A DNA stretch of 18,842 nt from Gammaproteobacteria bacterium (GTDB lineage: Bacteria > Pseudomonadota > Gammaproteobacteria > UBA6429 > Thiohalophilaceae), in contig DRJN01000296.1 in assembly GCA_011052165.1 (NCBI GenBank), positions 1 through 18,842 on the forward strand, in the 5' to 3' direction. This document shows, in pieces, positions 7,711 to 15,612 of this stretch. Position 1 is the stretch's first letter. The number at the start of each line of letters is the position of its first letter. The notes beneath the pieces are model-generated. The model saw nothing but the letters and a program-made list of their open reading frames with translations. It made no database searches and was not told the origin of the DNA. The position numbers and the translations under genes were made by a program.

Positions 7711-8580
7711 TCAGGTCGGTGGAACCCGGTATTTGATAATCCCCCTGGTCTTGCCGACCATGGTCCCGAACTGCCCGACCCAATCAGAACGTGACGATGC
7801 CCGCCGCAACTTTTTAATACTTCGCAAAACATATTTCCAGCCATTGAAGTAGCTACGCCACGGATGTGACATAGGCGCTCCATAGGAGCGGTAACGTTTG
7901 GACAGGAAAACATTGTACTCGGCATAATTGTATTTCTGCCGGTAGATGCTGCGCAGATCGGTGCGAAAGCGGACCCGCATCACCGCCTCGGGCACAAAAT
8001 GGAATGTCGCGCCCGCCAACTGTGCCTTCCAGACATAATCCGTGTCTTCCAGAAACGGCAGGCTCTCATCAAACCCTCCAATTCGAAAGTGCAGCGCCCG
8101 CCGGATACCAATAGTTCCACCACCGGCATGGGGCAGATGAGGTGGATAATGAATCGTCTGAAGCCCTTCCTCCTGCAGCGTGTTCCGGTAATGCCGGTTT
8201 TCATGCTGGTTGAGTGTCTCCACATCGCAACGGGTTGCAACCAACTCGTGCGCCAGCAGCGCCTCACCGATAGCCGGCAACCAGCCCGGTGCGACCTGGT
8301 CATCTGCGTCCGCAAAAGCGATCGATTCACCTTTCGCGGCTTGTATACCTTTGTTCAGGGCAAATGACTTACCCTGTTTTTCAGAAGCATCGATGATTCT
8401 CAAATTAGGCAGGCGGCCCTGGTAGTGTTCCGCGATCTTGCGGGAACCGTCGGTGGAACGATTATCAACGAAGATGATTTCCCAGGGCCTGGACCACTGC
8501 TGAACAGCAAGTCCTTCCAGTTGATCCGCCAGGGTGGTTTCTCCGTTGTAACACGCGATGACTACGCTCAGGTCTGTCAT
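7711..8580 (-). CDS. Family 2 glycosyltransferase
   Basis: The 289-residue GT-A fold enzyme opens LSVVIACYNGE, the usual family 2 start. It has VDNRSTDGS (38-46) for nucleotide binding, a DADD metal motif (91-94) and the acceptor-side EDTDYVW. It transfers a sugar from a nucleotide donor to a growing glycan at the cytoplasmic face of the inner membrane; donor and linkage cannot be read from sequence. There are no membrane segments. It is the first gene of a minus-strand pair with the deacetylase and diverges from the acyltransferase gene across 116 bp. The ATG at 8580 is the natural start, because the first beta strand begins four residues in. Confidence 0.88.
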   Translation of the reverse strand: MTDLSVVIACYNGETTLADQLEGLAVQQWSRPWEIIFVDNRSTDGSRKIAEHYQGRLPNLRIIDASEKQGKSFALNKGIQAAKGESIAFADADDQVAPGWLPAIGEALLAHELVATRCDVETLNQHENRHYRNTLQEEGLQTIHYPPHLPHAGGGTIGIRRALHFRIGGFDESLPFLEDTDYVWKAQLAGATFHFVPEAVMRVRFRTDLRSIYRQKYNYAEYNVFLSKRYRSYGAPMSHPWRSYFNGWKYVLRSIKKLRRASSRSDWVGQFGTMVGKTRGIIKYRVPPT

Positions 8581-8696
8581 TATTATTGTCCGACTACGAA
8601 GTGTTAAACAGAAATTTTCGTTTATATTACAATATTGCGATTATAATGCCATTAACACCTGGTTCGACCCGATTAACCGACTGAGGTGGCTCTACA
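8581..8696. promoter_or_regulatory. Divergent promoter region between two polysaccharide operons
   Basis: This 116-bp, AT-rich gap lies between head-to-head genes, so it should hold both promoters. A TATAAT at 8642-8647 could serve as the -10 box for the plus-strand genes. On the minus strand TAATAT/TATAAA-like sequence around 8618-8630 could do the same for the glycosyltransferase. Neither has a good -35 box at standard spacing, so exact sites are uncertain. Confidence 0.35.
8683..8689 (+). promoter_or_regulatory. Ribosome binding site that fixes the GTG start at 8697
   Basis: GAGGTGG lies seven bases before the GTG at 8697. There is no in-frame ATG nearby, so this site decides the start of the acyltransferase gene. 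Confidence 0.6.
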
Positions 8697-9365
8697 GTGA
8701 ATTGGCATAACCTCAAACATCGCTTCCTGATACGCCTGGCTGCTGCCTTACAGCAGGTAGCGGATGCGGCTGCCTGTCACAATCCACCGACATTCGCCAA
8801 CACGCCACGCAACCTGATCATTCAGTTTCCGCGGCGGATTCACGGTTCGGAAAATATCAGTGTGGGAGACGACGTCTACCTGGGGCCCAATGCGCTGCTC
8901 AATGCCATACGCCAGTATCCCGGATCGATTATGGGGAACGACCTTTACCCGACCTCACCTGTCCATTACCAGCCACGCATCGAAATCGGCAGCCATGTGT
9001 CTTCCACGGGCGGTCTGCAAGTGTCAGCCGTCGAGCACATCTGCATTGAAGATGACGTGATGTTTGCCGCTAATGTCAACATCACGGACGCCCTGCACGG
9101 GTTCGAGACCGCGGACATCCCGTACAAGTATCAGCCCCTGTTTCGCAGTGCGCCCATCCGGATTGGCAAAGGCAGCTGGATCGGACAGAACGTGGTCATT
9201 TTACCCGGGGTCACTATCGGTGAACAGTGTATAATCGGCGCCAACAGCACGGTCACGAAATCGATTCCCGCGCGCAGTATCGCGTTCGGCAATCCGGCGC
9301 GTGTACACAAACAATGGAATGCAACGTCACGGCAGTGGGAACCGGTCGCACAGCCGGCCGAATAA
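8697..9365 (+). CDS. Hexapeptide-repeat acyltransferase (WbbJ-like)
   Basis: The product has 222 residues and a left-handed beta-helix signature. Spaced hexapeptides include ISVGDDVYLGPN, IEIGSHVSSTG and ICIEDDVMFAANVNI, then a long run IRIGKGSWIGQNVVILPGVTIG ending VTKSIPARSIAFGNPARV. The TDALHGF loop (131-136) holds the likely catalytic His134, as in galactoside, maltose and O-antigen acetyltransferases. It would transfer an acetyl (or similar) group from acyl-CoA to a sugar in the cytoplasm. It is the first of three plus-strand genes: a glycosyltransferase starts 19 bases after its stop and the exporter ATPase follows. It probably acylates a residue of the exported glycan or its precursor. 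The substrate is unknown. Confidence 0.87.
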   Translation: MNWHNLKHRFLIRLAAALQQVADAAACHNPPTFANTPRNLIIQFPRRIHGSENISVGDDVYLGPNALLNAIRQYPGSIMGNDLYPTSPVHYQPRIEIGSHVSSTGGLQVSAVEHICIEDDVMFAANVNITDALHGFETADIPYKYQPLFRSAPIRIGKGSWIGQNVVILPGVTIGEQCIIGANSTVTKSIPARSIAFGNPARVHKQWNATSRQWEPVAQPAE

Positions 9366-9384
9366 TAAACAGAGACGCTTCCGT

Positions 9385-10248
9385 ATGTCAGGTCATCCCC
9401 TGGTAACAATTGGTATCCCTACCTATAACCGTGCAGACGGCCACCTGCGGCAGGCGCTGGAGAGTGCGCTCGCCCAGCAATATGAGCCGCTGGAAATTAT
9501 TGTTTCCGACAATTGTTCGACGGACAACACGGCCGAACTGGTAAAAAGCTACGGTGATCCACGCATTCGCTATGAGAAGCACTGCCCGGGGCTTGGCGCG
9601 CTGGGTAATTTCAATTATTGCGTAGACGCTGCAAAAGGCGATTATCTGCTGCTGCTTCACGACGACGACGTCATCGATGCTGACATGATCGAAAGTTGTC
9701 TGGCGGCGGCTAACTACGAAACCGGTTGCGGCATTATCCGCACCGGCGTGCGTACCATTGATAATGAAGGCAACACCCTCTACGAGTCACGCAATTGTGT
9801 CTCGGGCCTGGGGGTCACCGACTTTTTTATTGGCTGGTTTACCGAAAAAACAGCCATCTATTTTTGTAATACCCTGTACAACACCCGCTACCTGCGGGAA
9901 CTGGGGGGGTTTGCGCCCAGTTATGTTCACGACAGTATTGCTATCGCGCAACTGGCGGCCCACTATCCCAGGGCTGATGTGGAAGAGGTCAAGGCGGGTT
10001 TCCGGCAACACCCGGAAGAACAGTCGACTTTCGCCATCAAGGTCAAGGTCTGGGCCGAGGATTTTCATGACTTACTCGACCTGATGGTCAACCTGGCGCC
10101 GGAACGGCAGTCGGAAGTGCAGGAAAAAGGCAGCCGCTTTTTATCGAGACTGAGCTTCAACCGGATGAGAGCACAAAAATCGCTGTTACAGAAATTGATC
10201 TCCTGGTTCTGGGTTGTGCATATTTTCGGTTACCGTTACTGGCGTTAA
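9385..10248 (+). CDS. Family 2 glycosyltransferase
   Basis: The 287-residue enzyme opens LVTIGIPTYNRADGHLRQAL. It has SDNCSTDNT (41-49) and a HDDD metal motif (92-95), all typical of family 2 GT-A enzymes. The reading frame is open further upstream into the acyltransferase gene, but the ATG at 9385 places the first beta strand at the normal distance, so I use it. The ribosome site is weak (AGAG near 9371). It differs from the other family 2 enzyme in this window and so probably forms a different linkage. It lies 23 bases upstream of wzt, in one operon with it. Confidence 0.87.
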   Translation: MSGHPLVTIGIPTYNRADGHLRQALESALAQQYEPLEIIVSDNCSTDNTAELVKSYGDPRIRYEKHCPGLGALGNFNYCVDAAKGDYLLLLHDDDVIDADMIESCLAAANYETGCGIIRTGVRTIDNEGNTLYESRNCVSGLGVTDFFIGWFTEKTAIYFCNTLYNTRYLRELGGFAPSYVHDSIAIAQLAAHYPRADVEEVKAGFRQHPEEQSTFAIKVKVWAEDFHDLLDLMVNLAPERQSEVQEKGSRFLSRLSFNRMRAQKSLLQKLISWFWVVHIFGYRYWR

Positions 10249-10271
10249 GACAACGCACAAAAGAGGAAACG

Positions 10272-11603
10272 ATGTCCACGAGCAATACTGCCATCAAGGT
10301 GGAAAATATCAGCAAGGTCTATCGCCTGGGTGTCAAGGAAGAAGCCGAGGAGTCACTGCTGAAGTCCGTTGTACAGATGATCAAAAGTCCGGTAAAGAAT
10401 TATAAAAAGTACCGATCACTGTACACGTTTACCGATCTGGATTTCGATAACCCCGACCCAAGCGCCGATCCTGATGTGTTGTGGGCGTTACGTAATGTTT
10501 CCTTTGATGTTAACCGCGGGGAGGTGGTTGGTATTATCGGCCGCAATGGCGCTGGCAAATCGACGCTTCTGAAAATCCTTTCCCGGATCACCCCGCCCGC
10601 CCGGGGCCGGATCGAGATTCATGGTCGTACTTCCAGCCTGCTGGAAGTGGGCACCGGTTTCCACAACGAGCTGACCGGCCGTGAGAACGTCTATCTGAAT
10701 GGCACCATTCTGGGTATGCGTAAAAAAGAAGTCGATCAGAAGTTCGATGAAATCGTCGAGTTTTCCGGTGTGGAGAAATTCCTGGATACACCGGTCAAAC
10801 GTTACTCCAGTGGCATGCGGGTGCGGCTGGCATTTGCGGTTGCGGCGCACCTGGAGCCAGAGATACTGATTATCGATGAAGTCCTGGCGGTCGGCGATGC
10901 CGCGTTCCAGGAAAAATGTCTGAACAAGATGCAGGACGTCGGTAGCCAGGGCAGGACCGTGTTTTTCGTATCACACAACATGCCGGCGGTAACCCGTCTT
11001 TGCAAGCGCGTTATCATGCTCAATGATGGCCGGCTTGCCGCCGATGGCGAGACACACGATATCGTTGCCCGGTATATGCACGAAGGAACCAATTCGGCTG
11101 CCGAGAGATCATGGCCCGACATCGCCCAGGCACCGGGCGGCGATATTGTCCGTCTCAGAAGCGTACGGATTAAAAATAAAGACGGCGAGCTCAGTGCCTC
11201 GGCGGATATCAGGAAACCGGTGGGTATTGAAATGACCTATGAAGTCATCGAGAGCAGCCATACGCTGCTGCCCCACTTTGACGTCATTACAGACGATGGT
11301 ATTGAAGCCTTTGTCACCCTCGATCAGGATCCTGCCTGGCGCAACAAACAACGCCCCAAAGGCGTCTATACCGCTACAGCGTGGGTGCCCGGCAACCTTT
11401 TAGCCGAAGGCAGCTATTTCATCAACGCCGGGATGATGGCGATACAGCCACACCAGATCATGCAGTTCTGGGAACGAGAGGCCGTCAGCTTCCACGTCGT
11501 GGACCCGATGGAGGGCGACTCGGCCCGGGGTGACTGGGCAAAGGAATTGGGCGGGGTTGTGCGGCCACTGCTGGACTGGGAGACCGATTATTCCGGCTCC
11601 TGA
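10272..11603 (+). CDS. wzt: Polysaccharide ABC exporter ATP-binding protein with C-terminal substrate domain (Wzt)
   Basis: The protein has 443 residues. The ATPase half has Walker A GRNGAGKST (90-98), the signature YSSGMRVRLAFA (178-189), Walker B ILIIDE (198-203) and the SH switch histidine (234-235). The ~55-residue insertion before Walker A is usual in O-antigen/teichoic acid exporters. Residues ~285-430 resemble the Wzt C-terminal domain, which in known O-antigen systems binds the modified chain end and gives specificity. With Wzm it would drive a lipid-linked glycan across the inner membrane. A strong ribosome site AGAGGAA (10262-10268) precedes the ATG. The partner permease is not adjacent: it is on the opposite strand about 1.5 kb away. 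The last 16 bases overlap the convergent asparagine-synthetase-like gene. Confidence 0.92.
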   Translation: MSTSNTAIKVENISKVYRLGVKEEAEESLLKSVVQMIKSPVKNYKKYRSLYTFTDLDFDNPDPSADPDVLWALRNVSFDVNRGEVVGIIGRNGAGKSTLLKILSRITPPARGRIEIHGRTSSLLEVGTGFHNELTGRENVYLNGTILGMRKKEVDQKFDEIVEFSGVEKFLDTPVKRYSSGMRVRLAFAVAAHLEPEILIIDEVLAVGDAAFQEKCLNKMQDVGSQGRTVFFVSHNMPAVTRLCKRVIMLNDGRLAADGETHDIVARYMHEGTNSAAERSWPDIAQAPGGDIVRLRSVRIKNKDGELSASADIRKPVGIEMTYEVIESSHTLLPHFDVITDDGIEAFVTLDQDPAWRNKQRPKGVYTATAWVPGNLLAEGSYFINAGMMAIQPHQIMQFWEREAVSFHVVDPMEGDSARGDWAKELGGVVRPLLDWETDYSGS

Positions 11604-13102
11604 TAGCGGCGTTTTGCGCGGTCTATCGCCCAATGTACCCGATAACGGTGATGATAATAAGGGCGCGTTATGGTTTCTTTCAGCGCCTTGACCGCTGGTA
11701 CCATCCATTTGAAACGACGCCGGCGTGCTATCCGTTCTGCCTTACCGACTGACTCCACCAGTGGTGTAATACCCCAATCCAGCATCCTGGCAAACCGGGG
11801 GTGTGGAATCGATCGCTTGCCGGTTCTGCCTTGTGTACGCTGTTCGCTGAGCCACGCCAGCAGGTCCATGCGAGATACGGGACCCAGATCATTGCGCCGG
11901 GCCAGGGGAACGACAGAAACACCGTGCTTGCTAATGCCAAATAACGATCTGCCCACACCGGCTGTTTCGACAATCCGGCGACAAATCGGGCGGGAGTAGT
12001 TACCGTCGACATCCCACGGCTTCATCTCGGCAGAGTTACTGATACGAATGATGTCGTGCAGTTGCCTGATCCCCCAGACACCCACGGGGCAATTGAGGAA
12101 TCCTGCCCAGAGTCTGTATTCCGTCATACCCAACATACTGCCACCGCCTATGGCAATGGGGTCTGACAGTGTCGGCTGTTTGTCCCACAGCAGGTCTCCG
12201 CCGTAGCCGTTCATCAGGACAGCGCCTCGCATGTGACTCTCTGCCGCCTTGAAGGCGAGGTCACCGATACTGCCTGAACAGGCAATGAAAGGTATCTCTG
12301 CCAGTTCTTCCAGACACCAGGCATCGCGATCTATGACATGACAGGGTATTCCAAGCGCCACCGCAACCGGCTCACCACTGTCGTCTGCGCCTTGCTGGTC
12401 TACATCGAAGGTAAAAGCTTCTACACCCTCAAACTCCCGCAACAATGCGGCAATGGTCGGGGAATCGTAACCGTTCGATAAGGGGCATGATAATTTATAG
12501 GGTAGAGAACGCGCATCATTTTGAGCATTGTTTACGAACACCTGCATGCTGCGTTGCAGAAATACCCGGTAATCGTCGAAGTCGTTAAAGTGACGGTTGG
12601 CACAGGGCTTGTCGTGTACTTCCAGCCGGTTGCCGTTCCAGACCAGGTTTGAAAAATAAGTCAGGTCGATCTCACCTGCTGTACTTGGAAATGCCAGGGT
12701 TCTCTGACCAAATACCGTGTATCGATAATTGGCAAAGTCGGCGCCATACTCGCCATAGTCTATGTCAGCATCACCCTCTATCCAGGCCAACAGGCCTATC
12801 AGAGAATTCGATACGAGTGTCACGCCATCTTTTTCGATACTATGTAGCCGATCGACGTCCGAACCGGACGACACGAAACAGAGGCCGTTGTCCCGTATGC
12901 GCCCTCCGCTACCAGCGACGATATCGGTTCGATCAAAGTCACCCGCCTCGAAATCACCGGCCCATGCCGCCTCGCAAAACCACGGGTCTTTTATCTCAAC
13001 CTGGCTACCGTGAAATACCTGGACTGCCGCTTCCTGTGGTGTGCATTTAGCCAGCCATGAGAGGCAAGGCCAGTGCGCCATGGGTTGGTAAACAAGTTTC
13101 AT
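11588..13102 (-). CDS. Asparagine-synthetase-like (PP-loop) protein without glutaminase cysteine
   Basis: The product has 504 residues. A PP-loop resembling the asparagine synthetase ATP site is at 207-214 (CPLSNGYDS, usual form LSGGxDS, so one Gly is replaced by Asn). A second match is NGYGGDLLWD (298-307), the counterpart of the SGxGGDE segment. The N-terminal half looks like a degenerate glutaminase domain, but the protein begins MKLVYQ, with no Cys at position 2, so it should not hydrolyse glutamine itself. Such proteins adenylate a carboxylate and make amides or other bonds. In a polysaccharide cluster it may amidate a uronic acid or act on another sugar acid, but this is inference. It is the last gene of the minus-strand operon, 12 bases after wzm, and overlaps the wzt 3' end by 16 bases. 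The C-terminal ~60 residues are strongly basic. Confidence 0.72.
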   Translation of the reverse strand: MKLVYQPMAHWPCLSWLAKCTPQEAAVQVFHGSQVEIKDPWFCEAAWAGDFEAGDFDRTDIVAGSGGRIRDNGLCFVSSGSDVDRLHSIEKDGVTLVSNSLIGLLAWIEGDADIDYGEYGADFANYRYTVFGQRTLAFPSTAGEIDLTYFSNLVWNGNRLEVHDKPCANRHFNDFDDYRVFLQRSMQVFVNNAQNDARSLPYKLSCPLSNGYDSPTIAALLREFEGVEAFTFDVDQQGADDSGEPVAVALGIPCHVIDRDAWCLEELAEIPFIACSGSIGDLAFKAAESHMRGAVLMNGYGGDLLWDKQPTLSDPIAIGGGSMLGMTEYRLWAGFLNCPVGVWGIRQLHDIIRISNSAEMKPWDVDGNYSRPICRRIVETAGVGRSLFGISKHGVSVVPLARRNDLGPVSRMDLLAWLSEQRTQGRTGKRSIPHPRFARMLDWGITPLVESVGKAERIARRRRFKWMVPAVKALKETITRPYYHHRYRVHWAIDRAKRRYQEPE

Positions 13103-13114
13103 GGCTGCAACCGG

Positions 13115-13954
13115 CTAAATTACATCAACGAATACACGTTCCATTTTTCTGAAATAAATAGTACCAAAAAACAATAATACGATGGCTACCGCTGCTCCTG
13201 GAAAGATATACTCCCACGGCATCGGTAAACCCAACAGGCAAGCCCGATAGCCTTCTACGACAGCCACAATCGGGTTCAACGAATACAGGAAACGATAATC
13301 CTCGGGAATGGAAGATGACGTATAGAGGATCGGCGCCGAATAGATCAGCATTCTGATGACGAATGGCATGGCAAATTTGACATCCCTGTACCGGATCGCC
13401 AGTGCTGACAACCAAAGCCCAATACCCGCAGGTACCGTCATCATGAGCACTATCAACAGGGGGAGATAGATCAAATTCCAGGTCGGTGCGACCTGGTAAT
13501 AAATCATTACGGCCACTAACAGTAACAGCGAAATAGAAAAATCAACCAGCTTGGCCAGCACCGGTGTTAGTGGATAAACAAGCCTGGGAAAGTACACTTT
13601 GCCCAGCATGTTTTGACCCGAAACCAGGCTTTGACTGGAAACATTCATGGCTTCCGCCATATAGGTCCAGGGAATAATCGCTACTGTGGAAAACAGGACA
13701 TAGGGTATGCCGTCGCTGGGGAGTTTTGCCACCTTGCCGAAGATAATACTGAATATAATGATTTGTATCAGCGGATTAAGGATCGCCCAGGCAAAACCCA
13801 GGATCGTTTGCGCATAAAGTACCTTGATGTCCCGCCAGACCAGGAAATAGAAGAGATCCTGGTAAGCTTTCAGCTCCTTGAAATCCGGAAACTCCCAGCC
13901 ACTCACCGATTCGATGATGGTAATATCTTCGCTCTTGCCAGATGGATCAGCCAT
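13115..13954 (-). CDS. wzm: Polysaccharide ABC exporter permease (Wzm)
   Basis: The 279-residue integral membrane protein shows about six hydrophobic segments (near 52-73, 84-105, 129-152, 160-184, 198-212 and 248-267). Family marks include VWRDIKVLYAQTILGFAW, the ALAIRYRDVKFA loop (185-195) and SLNPIVAVVEGYR (225-237), as in ABC-2 type O-antigen and teichoic acid exporters. It forms the membrane channel driven by Wzt and carries the undecaprenyl-linked polymer to the periplasm. AAAGGG a few bases before the ATG fits a ribosome site. It lies 39 bases after rfbF and 12 before the asparagine-synthetase-like gene, in the long minus-strand operon, while its ATPase partner is encoded convergently on the other strand. 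Confidence 0.92.
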   Translation of the reverse strand: MADPSGKSEDITIIESVSGWEFPDFKELKAYQDLFYFLVWRDIKVLYAQTILGFAWAILNPLIQIIIFSIIFGKVAKLPSDGIPYVLFSTVAIIPWTYMAEAMNVSSQSLVSGQNMLGKVYFPRLVYPLTPVLAKLVDFSISLLLLVAVMIYYQVAPTWNLIYLPLLIVLMMTVPAGIGLWLSALAIRYRDVKFAMPFVIRMLIYSAPILYTSSSIPEDYRFLYSLNPIVAVVEGYRACLLGLPMPWEYIFPGAAVAIVLLFFGTIYFRKMERVFVDVI

Positions 13955-13993
13955 AGCACCCTTTTAAACCTTTGCTCTTAATTAATAACCTGT

Positions 13994-14770
13994 TTATTCC
14001 CATACTTTCCAGGGCGCCTGCCCGCTTTGCCACAAGTCCTCGAGTACATGCTTGTCTCGCAGTGTGTCCATGGGTTGCCAGTAATCGTGATGCCTGAAAG
14101 CGGCCAGTTGCCCGCTGGATGCCAGGGCTTCCATCGGTTCTTTTTCCCAACTGGTTGCATCGCTGTCGATATAGTCGATAACACCCGGTTCCAGCACGAA
14201 ATACCCACTGTTCACCCAGGCGCCGTCTCCTTCCGGTTTTTCCTTGAACGAATCTACTTTGTCTTCGCTGTGCCCCAGCTGAAAAGCGCCAAAACGTCCC
14301 GGTGGCTGTACAGCGGTAAGCGTGGCCAATACACCCTGTGACCGGTGGAATTCGACCAACTTTCCAATATCCACATTGGAAACACCATCGCCATAAGTAA
14401 AGCAGAAGGGTCCATCTGTCAAATGGTGCCGCACGCGTTTAAGCCTGCCGCCAGTCAGCGTTTCATCCCCGGTTTCCACCAGCGTCACCCGCCAGGGCTC
14501 TACGCTGCTGTTATGCACTTCCATTTCGTTATTCTTCAGGTCAAAGGTAACGTCTGCACAGTGCAGATAATAATTAGAAAAATATTCCTTGATGATATAG
14601 GACTTGTAACCGCAACAGATAATAAAGTCGTTGATGCCATACGCCGAGTAAGTCTTCATAATGTGCCAGAGTATCGGCTTGCCACCGATTTCTACCATAG
14701 GCTTGGGCTTGATGCTGCTTTCTTCGCTGATACGCGTGCCAAAGCCGCCCGCAAGAATTACTGCTTTCAC
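13994..14770 (-). CDS. rfbF: Glucose-1-phosphate cytidylyltransferase
   Basis: The 258-residue nucleotidyltransferase has LAGGFGTRISEESSIKPKPM (6-25), the sugar-nucleotide pyrophosphorylase signature in the form typical of RfbF/DdhA. It also has FIICCGYKSYIIKEYF (49-64) and the metal-binding TYGDGVSNVD (125-134). It makes CDP-glucose from CTP and glucose 1-phosphate, the first step to CDP-linked deoxyhexoses. The gene starts with GTG at 14770, overlapping the sulfotransferase stop in a GTGA arrangement, which indicates coupled translation. RfbG, which uses its product, is encoded 2.7 kb upstream in the same operon. Length matches the family. Confidence 0.95.
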   Translation of the reverse strand: MKAVILAGGFGTRISEESSIKPKPMVEIGGKPILWHIMKTYSAYGINDFIICCGYKSYIIKEYFSNYYLHCADVTFDLKNNEMEVHNSSVEPWRVTLVETGDETLTGGRLKRVRHHLTDGPFCFTYGDGVSNVDIGKLVEFHRSQGVLATLTAVQPPGRFGAFQLGHSEDKVDSFKEKPEGDGAWVNSGYFVLEPGVIDYIDSDATSWEKEPMEALASSGQLAAFRHHDYWQPMDTLRDKHVLEDLWQSGQAPWKVWE

Positions 14771-15606
14771 TGCAAGTCTCCCCTTTTCTGCTTATAAACG
14801 GCGTCCAGTTTCTGCTGTAGACCATTGCACAGATCCCTTACGGACGGCCGCAGTTCAGGCTGATCTTTTTTGGCGATGGATGACGTTCTGACATCGGCTG
14901 CATAGTTGTTTTTGAACGGACAGCCAATAAAATCAAACACGCGCTTGATATAAACCATCGGGTCTCTGACCATGTCTTCGTACCTGACCAGCAAGACCTT
15001 ATCGCTATCCTCCAGCTGCTGGTCGAAATACAGTTGATTACGCATATACCAGAGCAAAGCAGCACCCTCGGCATTGGTCAGCTCATCGTCTGCGCAACGA
15101 CGAAGAGCCTCAACCGTTTCCGGCGTTATGCGCTCCCGGTATATGGCAAGCCACTTCTCAGGCTCGTCCGTAGGCGTATCCTGATCCCCATAGTGTTCCC
15201 TGACCCACAGGACAATTTTTTTCTGCCACTCCGCCCACTTCACCAGGGCAGAATTGACCACATCGTTATAGTCCCGGTAGAGCCACACGATACGCGAATT
15301 ATCATAGGTATTGATGAAAGCCTCGCTATACTGGCTGTCATTAATGGGCTTGAATATCAGTAACGGGTGACCGTCATCCTGGATGAGCTGCTTGATGACC
15401 GGCTCATCCCTCAGACGAACATCCTGCATCGCCCTGTCGTCAACTTCATGGAAAGTCTGACACAAGGGTGATTTACCCAGTATATCGATAAGCAGGGTTG
15501 TGCCGGAACGCTGGGTTCCTACGACAAAAACAGGTGTCTTTTCGACCCCCTGAATTGCGGCATGGGCTTTAACCAGCATTCGGGAAACCAGACGATGAGC
15601 CTTCAT
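14767..15606 (-). CDS. Sulfotransferase family protein
   Basis: The 279-residue protein has the two PAPS-binding marks of sulfotransferases. One is a 5'-phosphosulfate loop, VGTQRSGTTLLIDIL (29-43). The other is a 3'-phosphate segment, RIVWLYRDYNDVVNSAL (105-121), with Arg and Ser in the expected places. The later YEDMVRDP motif is also typical. It would transfer sulfate from PAPS to a hydroxyl or amine, here plausibly on a sugar of the exported polysaccharide. No PAPS synthesis genes are in the window, so the donor must come from general sulfur metabolism. It lies 6 bases after the COG4091-type gene and overlaps the rfbF start by 4, firmly within the operon. Some proteins of this family in glycan clusters have no proven activity. 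Confidence 0.85.
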   Translation of the reverse strand: MKAHRLVSRMLVKAHAAIQGVEKTPVFVVGTQRSGTTLLIDILGKSPLCQTFHEVDDRAMQDVRLRDEPVIKQLIQDDGHPLLIFKPINDSQYSEAFINTYDNSRIVWLYRDYNDVVNSALVKWAEWQKKIVLWVREHYGDQDTPTDEPEKWLAIYRERITPETVEALRRCADDELTNAEGAALLWYMRNQLYFDQQLEDSDKVLLVRYEDMVRDPMVYIKRVFDFIGCPFKNNYAADVRTSSIAKKDQPELRPSVRDLCNGLQQKLDAVYKQKRGDLQ

Positions 15607-15612
15607 GTTACC

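Noticed and set aside
9301..9384. Upstream extension of the second glycosyltransferase
   Set aside because: It would start inside the acyltransferase gene and add 28 residues before the standard family start; ATG 9385 is more natural.
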